A DNA stretch of 64,000 nucleotides from Ptychodera flava. Taxonomy: Eukaryota > Hemichordata > Enteropneusta > Ptychoderidae. Within the stretch, counting starts at the first letter, position 1. Every line of letters starts with the position of its first letter. The stretch lies in NCBI RefSeq assembly GCF_041260155.1, contig NC_091928.1, forward strand, positions 34,599,388 through 34,663,387. The letters run 5' to 3'. Below are positions 50,772-62,281 of the stretch, in pieces. Below the pieces are notes generated by a model. That model ran no database searches. It saw only the letters and a program-made list of their open reading frames with translations, and was not told the origin of the DNA. The position numbers and the translations under genes were made by a program.

Positions 50772-51090
50772 ATCGAATGCACCCCACTCATCGCGTTCAA
50801 AAATGACCATAGATTCCGTTCTAGATTACGAGGTTTGGTATCCTATTAGCTCCTGTGTAGTTCCCGCGCGCGGGAATTGACATCGCACAGAAATCTCTCA
50901 GTCAGACTGTTCGCACATACTCTGAGTCTATTTGTTTGATACCTCAGAAGAAAAAGTCGATGAATGAAGTATGCAAAACGGAAGTATTTTAGAAACAGTT
51001 TGAAAGAATTACATTAGACTATCAAAAGCAATTTTTTTACCATTGGGCAATCTCTCAGGTCTGACCATATCTGAGTGGGGTGCATGCGAT
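50772..51090. mobile_element. 319-bp inverted-repeat MITE
   Basis: ATCGAATGCACCCCACTCA at the left pairs with TGAGTGGGGTGCATGCGAT at the right (18 of 19 positions). The interior is AT-rich and non-coding. No target duplication was identified. Confidence 0.6.
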
Positions 51091-51836
51091 GCAGGGGAGT
51101 TTTGGTGACACATGAACTAACGCTGATAAAAAAGCCTGTAGTGACCTTTTATAGTACTTCTCGTTCTTAAAAGATAAAATTCTATGAAGCAACCATGCAG
51201 GGTCCAAATTCCTTAAAAGTTTTCATGGCCAACATCATTATTTCGCTAACACTTCGGAGACTAGTGTCACTTAAAATTTGCATTGATAAGTGAATCATAA
51301 AACACCATGTTTTGTTATGTGGTCCAATATTGCTGTATGCCCCATTGGCAACTATGTACATTTTTGCATTATTTTCGTACTATAAGTTCCAATTTAAAAC
51401 TTGATATATAAAGACAACATACTTCTTAAAAGCACAGATTCTTTTGATATGATAAGTACTAGCCTGCCGTGCTTTGACAAATTCTTACTCAGCTTTTTGG
51501 ACGGAACAAAATCTCACGAAAGTCTGACATGTCATCAGATAAATGAAAAATAAATGAGTCAGCATGAATTGACTCTTTCCTAATGACGTAATAGTTAGCA
51601 AACATCACACTTAATCGTACGCGTTCTAATAATTTAACATTTCAATGTCGCACGTGTGTTTCGTCTATTTTCTCTCACAATTCTGAGGAAAGGGAAAACA
51701 CAATTACAAACAGTTTGATTCCTAAGATCTACAGGTGGTTTCGTAGCAAGGTTTTCTATCTGTACGTCGATGGCTTATAAAGAACCATTACAGCGATTGC
51801 TGTCTGTTGACCGCATTATCATGTATATGCGTTTGT

Positions 51837-52262
51837 CTACATGAATAGAATGGATCTCAACAAGAGTTTCACAGAGTGGATCGCAAATAAATATCTCCCT
51901 TGCATGCAGGATTTCTTACCAGACCGAGTATTGTGCTCATGACGCGACGCTTTACCCCCTCCCCCAAATAAACATGACTTTTGGTGACCCAAGCAGAACT
52001 GCTCATAAAAAGACGGAAACACGTGATTGATGGACGCAATTCCTGAATCGGAATAATGCTGTAAGAATTGTAAGAGATTGATGAGAGTTGACGAGAACAG
52101 ATCTTTGCAAAGTTCATTAAAGTCAATGCATTGACGTTGTAGGAGTGGTTGGTCTACATTCTCTGCTGTACTGTGGTCGACTCGAAAATGTTCGTCGAGT
52201 TTTCTCCAGTTGGACCAGAAATGGCATGGCGACATCGCCGAAAGTCGAATAAAAGTCCACAT
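51837..52262 (-). other. Unrecognised 141-codon open frame
   Basis: A minus-strand frame from an ATG at 52262 to a stop at 51837 has protein-like stretches such as QCIDFNELCKDLFSSTLINL. It has no recognised domain, no splice signals that settle its status, and competing frames on the same strand. It may be a decayed mobile-element fragment or chance. Confidence 0.15.
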
Positions 52263-52923
52263 TACTCAGACAGAGTGAAAAGCTTATTACGTGAAGCATA
52301 AAACTGTTACATGCTGGAGAATACACACATTCATAAAAATTTTACAAAACAGTATTGTATAATGAAACTGTGCACGTCCATCTCAATAGACCTGTCTCGA
52401 TAACCAATGCATGTAGAGTGTAGGATGATATGTCAGAAGTATGGATAATAAGTGACAGTTTTTACCTAAAATGCGTATATTGTTGAACAAACAAGTGTAT
52501 TTAGGTAACTGAAGGAGAATTCATAAAGCCTGAAAATTTACCAATGGACAACTTTCAAAGGTGCATTGACGTCACCTTATAAGGTGAAAGTGAGGCAATG
52601 TGGTTCCGGTTACCCGACCTACCCTAATTTTTACCCGCCTACCCTGAACTTTTTAAGGCTGTCGTAAACGCGGAAGTAAAATAAATAACTGATATCGATA
52701 AAAACACATGAAAATCAGACGAAAACTACAAATCGGTGAGAACTTCAGTGAGATTGGTAACGTTATTTATTGATGCGCGCCACAAATGTCTATGACGTAT
52801 TCCTAATTTCATTCAGCGATTAGATGCAATCGTGGATGGGAAAAAATCTTTGCTTGCTGCTTTTATCAAAAGCCGGTTTTCGAACACATTTTAGAGAAAT
52901 GACACTGACGTTTTAGGAAGTAT

Positions 52924-53258
52924 GCGCTTCGAAAGTGAAAGAATTAAACTTCTGCTCAAACTTTCCTGAATGAAACGTTCAACCACTCTTTTACCAAATC
53001 AACAGTAAAAATCAGGGGGTCACCGTACAAAACTTGCAACTAGCGAAACATATTACTCAACATTTTGTGATATTTGAAATTCAAAATGGCCGCCATCTCT
53101 GTGTTAACTCTTTGGGGTAAAAATAAAATCTTAGATTTTCGAAAAACATAGACGATGAAAGTTTTTCTTTCCCCAAGGGCTTTACAATTAGCTCCCATAA
53201 GTGGTAGATCAGAAAAGAATTGTAGAAATTTGAGTCCGAGTATCTGTCTCCGAGGCGC
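52924..53258 (+). mobile_element. CGCCTCG MITE family copy, full length
   Basis: Starts GCGCTTCGAAAGTGAAAG and ends TCTCCGAGGCGC. The core AATTCAAAATGGCCGCCATC and the word AAGTGGTAGATCAGA are intact. One of the best copies for deriving a consensus. Confidence 0.85.
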
Positions 53259-53340
53259 GTTCTATAGGGGCCTACCTATTGTATAGCCCAATCATGTAAT
53301 GAATGTTCCAGGCGTTAAAGCGAGCAGACTCTACATTAGC

Positions 53341-53520
53341 GTCTGTAACCTCCACAAATGTAATAATCTCCACAAATGTAATATCAACCACAATTGTAAT
53401 AAAATTAACCACAAATGTAATAAAATAGTCAACCATTAATGTAACAACCCGCAACCACAAATGTAATAAACAAATTAACCATAAATGTAATAAAACTCAA
53501 CCATAAATGTAATAAACTGG
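53341..53520. repeat. Degenerate ATGTAATAA minisatellite
   Basis: Eight or so imperfect units of about 17-27 bases centre on CCACAAATGTAATAA or CCATAAATGTAATAA. A single inverted unit (TTATTACATTTATGG) lies at about 54331-54345, so the array and this unit bracket the reverse-transcriptase relic between them. Confidence 0.85.
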
Positions 53521-53664
53521 AACTTGCATATGTGATCATTTGTTTATCAATGCCCTGAGTAAATAATAACTTTAATAAGACTAGTGTAATGTTATTGCAT
53601 ACTTTCCTGAAACTAGGTCTTTCCTTTCCGAAACACAGAATAGAATATTTTGAGAACGCTATCA

Positions 53665-54110
53665 GAAAACGGCGAGGTACTGATCAAACCGTTAGATAAT
53701 GGAAGTGGACCAGCAGTTCTAGACACTGATAATTACATAATAAGGAAGCGTCAATATAACTCGTCAACCAGTGATACCACACAAGGTTTATGACAGATGA
53801 CTCAGAACAAATAACAGAGAAATATAAAACCTTATAACAGAAACTTACGACACAAAACATGTTGACGAGAACATATATTTCAATCTAGTAAAAAACAATA
53901 CGAACACTACCTTGAACACAGTAGAACAAAATTAGACATCCTGGCATCCCTAGTGAACGAACAAACTTGAAGTGGGACAACATAGGAATACAGACAATCT
54001 ATCGATTATTCCACACAATTTATCCACTGAAGATGAATTTGAGGAGATTGATTAAGAAAGTACGGCAATTTTCGAAAAAACGGCGTTAAAGGATCGTAGT
54101 GTAATACAGT
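53665..54110 (+). pseudogene. Penelope-like retroelement relic, start of the RT region
   Basis: A frame at about 53674-53760 reads LIKPLDNGSGPAVLDTDNYI. It resembles the motif IKPADKGGAVVVLDTxDYI found just upstream of the reverse-transcriptase core in Penelope-like retroelements. Downstream sequence to about 54110 is Lys/Thr-rich and only patchily open. The piece is decayed and lacks the rest of the RT and the endonuclease. The assignment rests on one motif recognised by eye. Confidence 0.4.
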
Positions 54111-54767
54111 CTTCCCCACTCTGGAGTAGAGACTGCACTGACACTCAGATTACAGCTGTGTCTAGCCATGGCCAGTCAGTTCTGTACACAAAACAGGGAA
54201 ACGTAAAATACACTTTCAAAACACACTAAACGCAAACAATTAAGAAATGAATAATGTGTGGAGTTGCTTTCCTTATTACATAGATCAATATTTAAGGGCT
54301 AATTCCTCAATTGCAACGAGAAAATAGATTTATTACATTTATGGTTGACAAGTATAGTTTTGTCACTTTTACGAAACATACCCTAGATGTTAACCTGAGT
54401 TGTGAGCGATTGCAAGAAGTTTAAGAACTGCAAAGGCTTGCAGACGTCGTGAAGGAAACTGCCAAGAAACCGTAAACAAATTTGAAGTTTATGGGCGATC
54501 TGATGTATTTTGCAGTAGCTTTCTACCAAAGGGCTGACAGGACACAGCATTGATTAATACCAAAAAAATTTTGAAGATTTTTCAGTCCAAACTTCAATAG
54601 GGCGAAAAGGTGTTGTTATTTTATTTCAACACGTGATCTAATGATTCATGAAAGACGAATCAGTGAAATAGTGAATTTTTAATGATCCTGTACCTATACA
54701 GTTGGCATGTTTATGGCCACACATTCAGAGGGTTATACAGTTTGCAGAGAATAAAACACAAATTCAA

Positions 54768-55092
54768 CGTTGCTGAAAGACTTAAAAATTTTGCTCAAAT
54801 TTTCCGCAAGAAAACATTAAATCACCCATTTCGAAATCAAGAATACAAATTAGGGGTTACCCTACAGAATTCGGTACCAGAGAAACACTGTGAATACCCA
54901 ATATTCAAAATGGCCAACACCCCTGTGTTAATGCTATTGGCAAGAGTAAGCTTTTCAGTTTTCACAAAACGACTCAGGAGAAGGTAAAAACATGTTTTTT
55001 CCTTCTCCATGAGCTTCAAAACAAGCCCTTACAAGATTTAGACAAAACATGTACTGTAACACTGAGAGTCAGAATATCTGTCCTTGAGGTGC
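54768..55092 (+). mobile_element. CGCCTCG MITE family copy, diverged
   Basis: Family words TTTGCTCAAATTTTCC, GTACCAGAGAAACA, CAAAATGGCCAACACC, GAGAGTCAGAATATCTGTCC and GAGGTGC occur in order. It abuts the TTAA MITE that starts at 55101. Confidence 0.7.
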
Positions 55093-55100
55093 ATTCTACT

Positions 55101-55328
55101 TTAACCCTTTGAGCGCCAAAGTCAATTTTTGTCACCTATATCAAAATATACGCCAGTCAATTTTTTGCTAATTTTTTGCTAAATTTTGATAAAAATCTGA
55201 AGCCAATAAAATGTGATTTTCATTTGGTCCAAAATTGTCAAAAAAATTACAGAAAAATTCACACAAAGTTGGTAAAATGTCGCACACTATAATTTTGGTG
55301 GGAAAAATTGCAGCGCTCAAAGGGTTAA
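55101..55328. mobile_element. TTAA-flanked MITE (CCCTTTGAGCGC family), intact copy
   Basis: Starts TTAACCCTTTGAGCGCC and ends GCGCTCAAAGGGTTAA, a 16-base inverted repeat including TTAA on both sides. The interior is T/A-rich with no coding capacity. TTAA target plus CCC-started ends is the piggyBac-type signature. A diverged inverted copy is at 23319-23543. Confidence 0.85.
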
Positions 55329-56837
55329 CACCACAACTCCGGTCCGAAAATCAAACGTTTCAAGTACCAGTGAATCTACCTGCCTTCCCTATTTTTGAAA
55401 AAAATCATGTCATCGGAACCACTTCATTTTTTCATTTTGCCTAATTAGGTTACCGTTATTATCCTAGTTCTCACGTTGGTCATGTTGACAAACACAATTA
55501 CGAGATGCCGCCCGATTGTCAGTGACGGCGGAGGGTCAACAGGGTCATGGATCGGCAACTTTGAATGAATGCAAAGACATTAAAGCGGAACAAGGGCACT
55601 CGCAGACGATTCACTGATGCCACGTTGGTTTCGTCCAGATCTCAATAGCTGATGATGTTGCCGTGGAACGCGGAAACACATTTTTGTACGGCTACGAAGT
55701 CCTATTCGAAATGCATACAAAGAAAGGGGGTTACCCTTCGGGTCGTTGCATGTTCACCATCATTTTCAAAGTTTTAACGATATTTCCAGTCAAAATCCAC
55801 CGAGGCCACATAGAAAAATGTATTGTGTTTCCGCTAACCAGGACCTACCCTGGAAAAACCAGGCGACCCGAGTCATATTTTTCGCATTTTTAAAACATTT
55901 TGAGTAAAGTCTCTAAAGTTTACATTATTTCATGGAATTTTGTTTTTGAATCTCGCTCGACCTACCTATCTTAATTTTCGGAGGCAGGTTATTTTTATTA
56001 TTTTGCCTTAATATGAAATAAAAACTAGTATTCTTTTCCCGACCTTTTAACATTAGGTAAGCCATCTCGAAATATTCCTGATAACGGAAGTTGGACCCTT
56101 GGAATGAAAGACAGAACGCCACGTTCAATGTGTCAAGCTCAGGCGAACCTATGTATCTTGAAAGTGATAAAATATACTTAAGGATAAATTGTTCATGGGG
56201 GACAGTCGGTTCTATAGCTCACTTCACGGGGTGATATATTTAGGATTTTCCCCAACCTACACGCTCTTGCCTGTCATTGATGCCGCACTGCGCCTGCCCG
56301 AGCTTTGTATAGACTGGGGGAAATACCCTAACGACGTGTTACAGCCGACGCCCTACGTATAAGCTTTTCCCCATAATGCTAATTTTTTTACCTGTTAAAA
56401 ATTAAGGACATGCACTCTGATTTGTTTTTTCACCCTCAAAACCAAGTAGAGAACGTATCCTGCTCCATTTTCTTATATTGGCGATCCTGAACATTGCTGA
56501 TCTCGTGACTAGGTAGTTGTTGAATTCTACAGGTAAGCGACAAAATGATCATGGTACCACAGTACTGTATCAATCATGCTTTCTTGCACTACACGACACG
56601 TAAAAGGATGAATGTTTTCTTACGTTTCGGAATTAACAGATTTAAAATTGTTTTTCCCACTCAGATTTGTCAGCAACTCAGGATGTAAAAATTACTTTCG
56701 TGACTGATTCACATGCGGGCGGCCATGTAAAACCGTTTCACAAAGATATGGTGGCGTGTACCACTAATAATACCAATAATAACTTTATTGATCTTATTCC
56801 ATTAAGGCTGAACATAGTCAAGAACTAGTACTGCTCC

Positions 56838-57290
56838 AGGAAACTTTCAGTCATTCATGCTCTTTTAAAATCACGAATAAAAATAGGACTCAGTGCTGTG
56901 GATTCAGGTTATTACCTTAAATTTACCGATATTTAAAATTTCAAAATTCCCAAGAACAAGGAATACCCAAATTTTGTTAAAATCTTTTCCTATAGGAAAC
57001 TTCCGATCGTTCTCTTTCAAAATCAAGGATGAAAATAGAAATCGGTGCAAATTTTGCTACCGGGGGTTCAAATTATTACGTACCATAAATTGGCCGATAT
57101 TTAAAATTTAAAAATTGCAGCCATTCCTGGGTTAACTCTATCGAGAAACCAGTGAATTTTCAGTTATCGCAAAATAAGACAGTGAAAAGTATATTTACTC
57201 CGATAGGGTCAAAATGAGTCCCGCAAGGGGTCCGGTAGATCAAAAAGTATTTTAGTAATTTGAGACTCGGAGTCCTAATATTCTACCCTA
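56838..57290 (+). mobile_element. CGCCTCG MITE family, two overlapping partial copies
   Basis: The 5' part of the family (GAAACTTTCAGTCATTC, ATCACGAATAAAAAT, TACCGATATTTAAAAT) appears once at 56838-56950 and again from about 56990. The second copy continues into GGTAGATCAAAAAG and the 3' part. This looks like one copy inserted in another, or a partial tandem duplication. Confidence 0.6.
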
Positions 57291-58030
57291 AAAGATGATC
57301 TTAGACTCGTAAAATGTTAATGTAGGACTAATGTTTTCGTATATTCTCGGCATATTTCTTTTAAAATTGTCGATAACTTCTTCCAGCACCTCTGGGTTTT
57401 GGGGGGCATTTAATTATGCCTTAAGATATCATTTACTACAGCCTTTTAAAATGTTTTATGAATCTGGCGTAAAATGAGCGATCCCCGTTTTAAATCAAGC
57501 GTTTTGTTACAATCACGTTTTCGACGAATGTTTCGCTAAGAACCGCTAAGTGGAGTAGGCTGTGAAGATTTCAAATCATCTGGCTCTTGCCATATGCTTA
57601 GTACTTCCGTGTATCGCATTTTGCCTGCTTGTGAAAACGTCTTTCACTATTGCTGATGTTTTACAAGTGTTATCGCACTCTACGTGTTTGGTCGAGTTAT
57701 TCTATTCTTAATATCGAATGACATTTTTTACCCTACGAGTCCCGCCGTTTTCCTGAACACGCCGTCCACTAGTCCTCAACATGTACCAGGCTACTTTGAA
57801 TTTTGTTTTTGTTTCTCCCTTTCTGCCCATGCGGAAGAGATGTTATCATGACGTCACTATAATCTTAACCTACACATGCAATTTTCCCATGACGAAGTGG
57901 TGCACCGGATTTTCCATTTTTTAAGTTGTGCCGTCGAAATGACAAACTCAACGCCAGCGAATTTCGGTGTCAATCCAAAACAGCTGGATGAACAAAATAT
58001 TCACAGGTTGCCTAGGTTGCTTATAGTGGG

Positions 58031-58188
<158 letters not shown>

Positions 58189-58528
58189 CTCAGGCACAGG
58201 GGACTGACAGGCATGTAACAGACGACCGTCAAAATGACAGAATCACCCACAGACATCGGCAAACATTAGAGGAAGGAGACAAGAGAAAGCATGAATGCGA
58301 GGAACAGAGAGGGAGAGACTCGGGCAGAAGCATTTAAATTACGTTGAAAAAAAATTATTTTTCTGTCCCTACTTTTGGTACCGTTCGGTAATTTTGTCCA
58401 TTTTCGTCGAACGAAATGCTCAATTTATTATTGGCAATTCGTCACGACATTAACATGTCCTAGAACCAACCATTTCCCCAATTCTTTCACCATGTAACCA
58501 CATTACAATCGACACATTTGTTTGTAGC

Positions 58529-59971
58529 ATGACAGCGCAGTCGAAGAGCTGGGACAACCAGGTGTGGAGATGCAATGAAACAGCGCCCTCTGAGGGTTAT
58601 CAGGTGAGTCTCCACTGATTAAACATTCCGCCATCAACGTGAACCTTAGTCATTGCAGTATATTTCTCACAACACAGGATCTGATAAGCTACTTTAATTT
58701 AGCAAGATACCAACTGTTAGTTATTTTGCTCGTTAGTTTGTAATACGAGAATACAATGCCTCGAAAGAACGGGGAAGACAGCCAACGGTCACTTCGTTTT
58801 CGGAGTTACCGTGGACAGCCGCAAGCGCGAGAAACGTAGAGTATGTGTAATTGAGCACGAGCATAAAATAGCAAGAAGCAGTATGTGCTTTTTGGCATTT
58901 ATCCTACATTAGCCAAACCAACCATTCGCAAGAAATCGTCAGTGCGTCGTGTTTAATCATTGACAATCATTGAACATGGCGTTTAGGCGTTGTAAATAAA
59001 ATTAACATTCGGAGTGGAACGTGTAACATATTGACTGTCCCGGTTACATTATAGTTTGCACAATATCCGTTCCGGCCCGCTCAGTGCGGTGATCCCCTCT
59101 CTACTCTTCCTTGGTAAATTTTACCCATCATCCTCTTTTGCTACATGATTTTTCTCATTTCTACTTGCTATGTGACTCTTACCTCCACCATAGCGTACAA
59201 AATAATACGTTTACAAGTAATTATTTGGACTGAACATCTCACAAACTGCAACCTCATTCCTGTAACCTGAAAAGGAGGTCAAAATTGTCGAATTCCACTC
59301 GTTGCCCGCCCACTTGCCCCCCCCCCCCACCCCGCATTATCATTTTAGATGTAAATCAGTGTCCGCCTTCAGATTTGAGAGAGTTCCCATTCCTCTCTGC
59401 CAAGCGACAGTTTGTGTACACTATTTATCGCGAAACGTTGGTTGTCTCTGATTTTCTTGTTTGCTATCCTTCATAGGACCTCAAAGAATACATTGAGATG
59501 GGGCTTCTTGCAATGGCTGACGACAATATGAAGACTTGGAATATTCCTAGAGGTTCGTTTCACAAGAAATTAAAGCGTACACCACCAACACCGTTATAAC
59601 GATTCTCAGACCCGTCAGTGACACCATGGACATATTGAGATTAGAATATTGTATTAATACTTTCAGTACCGAATGTAAATATACTGACCACAGATCATCT
59701 TCCCTCATTATCAAAACTACTACAAGAATGTGACAAATTATGCCGTGTTTGTATATCCATTGGTCACAAAACGTAAACAGATGTACACATTAAATCATGT
59801 TCCCGATGATCAACTATCTTTCTCTGAGTTCTGTCACAGGATACACATACATGATTCTTATTTGTATCACTATCAATACTATCACCGTTGCTATCATCAG
59901 AGCCGTCGCCACCGACGTCGTCGTCATCTTAATCATTTGATGAGGACCATCATTGTCGTTACCGTCATCAT

Positions 59972-60008
<37 letters not shown>

Positions 60009-61254
60009 GTCGTCATCATCATCATCATCATCATCATCATTATCATCATCATTATCATCATCATCATCATCGTCATGAGTCGATGTCATCGACATCACCA
60101 CTTAATTACTGGCTTCAATAAAAAACAACCTGACTGGAAAGTAAAATACATCTTCATGTCTCTTAAAAACTCTGTTACCGCAAGTTGACTTATGAATTCT
60201 CAAAATGGGTATGGTAATTCTTTAAACGCGAAGTTGTGAGTTGTTTCGTCAAACCTTTAATTTTATTAAACTCTGCCTCAGGAATACCTTCGATCAGTAA
60301 TGTAATAATTTAGGGGTAGACCACTTGATATCCTGGGGGATCTGGAAGATTAATAAGGTAGCATTATATTTTTTTACCTGATCCATTGTACATTATTTTT
60401 TCCCACTCTTCCACCTTTTTTGTCAAGCTTTCTCTGACTGATTGTTTTCATTGACATTTGCTAGGAATCTTTTTTTTTGAAAATCTTCCAGACCCCAAGG
60501 ATATTATATAGTCCACCATTACTAAGTACCGTAAATAGCAGACGTTATAAAATATTTTAACATGCATGTACTTGTTCTGGACACCACGGCATATTTACTT
60601 GTCTTATTAATTTTTTGCGTCTCCCTGAGACATATTACTGTAGCATCATCTTGGAGTAAACTGTGCTAACTCGTCGTTGTCAACGGAACAGTCTGGTTTC
60701 GACACATTTGCAAACCCACTTCAGGAGACGGTAAAGAAATCGAGTGTTAATGTCCGCTTTATCATTTCTTTCTTTTGACAGACCCATATCAATGGTCAAC
60801 TGACGACACGTACAACTGGATTGTCAAGACCATGGAACAGATGGGTCTCGTAAATGACACAAAATACATATTTGCGGAAACGATTAAAAACAAACAAATC
60901 ACAGGATCCATACTGGCCGCCATGAAAGAATGGGAGTTTGCACATACGTTTCCAGGCAACAAACTAGATGCTGACGTCGTGTATAATTGTTTGCAGTGCT
61001 GGATAAAAGGTAAGTATGCTAGATATAATAGTTTCGCTTTGGCGGAAAGTGCTGCATTTGTATGTATGTATGTATGTATGTATGTATGTATGTATGTATG
61101 TATGTATGTATGTATGTATGTATGTATGTATGTATGTATGTATGCATGTATGCATGTATGCATGTGTGTATGTGTGTATGTATGTATGTATGTATGTATG
61201 TATGTATGTATGTATGTATGTATGTATGTATGTATGTATGTATGTATGTATGTA

Positions 61255-61291
<37 letters not shown>

Positions 61292-62208
61292 ATGGATGGA
61301 TGGATGGATGGATGGATGGATGGATGGATGGATGGATGGATGGATAGATGTATTATCACAATGGTGATATCACGATCTTGCTTTTTATTGTATTTTAGAT
61401 GAAAGTACTGCCAATTCGCTTGATTTTTATCCATTAAATCTCTTCTACATCTTAGCATCTGTTTACAGTTCAACAAGATATGACCAACTGAAACCTGATG
61501 CAAGAAGACCAGGACGCACAAATTTGCCAAAGTCAGGGAGAAAACCACGAAGGAAAGGTGATATATTTATTTTACTTCACTTTTATCTTATCCATTTCTC
61601 TTACGTATGGAATCATAAATACAGGATGAGCTTTCCTACACAGTAAAGGAGAGACGATAAGACACGAATAGCCTTTTTCACAAAGGCACAACCCCATTCT
61701 CTCATCGTGCGTACTTTCCAAACCTTTCTGAATTGATAAAATAGATGAGACAAAATTATGAGGGGGATAGACCAAGACAAAAAGTCTTATATTGACTGAG
61801 TTTTAAGGATGGAAATGAACCTGGGATCCGAGCTCTTTACTTTATTTTGCTGTTGAGTTCTTTTTTAGATTATGAACAACATATATAATTGAAACGGTAA
61901 CCCTTCCTTTAATACGGTAATTGCTTTAAGCTCGCCAGTTCTTTGGAAAATGTCAGTCAAACGATGTGTTACGATTGAATAACCATAGAACTAGAAAATA
62001 ACTAAGTAAAAAACAAACTAATTAGCTATCTAGCTGACTTAGTGACTGACTATCTAACTAACTAGCTAATAAGCTAACTGACTAGCTAAGTGACTGACTA
62101 ACTCACCAACTTACTTACTAACTTAAGTACGAAAATTAATAATAATTAACTAGCTAATAAAAAACCCTCTTTTGATATAGCTCTAAGGTGACACTAAACG
62201 AGTACCGG

Positions 62209-62281
<73 letters not shown>

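Noticed and set aside
53341-53520. CRISPR-like array of regularly repeated CCACAAATGTAATAA
   Set aside because: Spacing is irregular, spacers are very short and AT-rich, and this is animal DNA. It is a degenerate minisatellite.
59730-60188. 152-codon frame with poly-Ile and its poly-Asp antisense
   Set aside because: An artefact of the ATC microsatellite in intron 2 of the ETS gene.
60964-61548. Open frames of up to 194 codons made of YVCM, HTYI or IHPS repeats
   Set aside because: These translate the TATG/GT/ATGG microsatellite in intron 3 of the ETS gene.
61472-61557. Alternative acceptor TTTACAG at about 61471 for exon 4 of the ETS gene
   Set aside because: From the preceding phase it leads to a TGA after seven codons, while the acceptor at 61398 keeps the frame open into the ETS exon.
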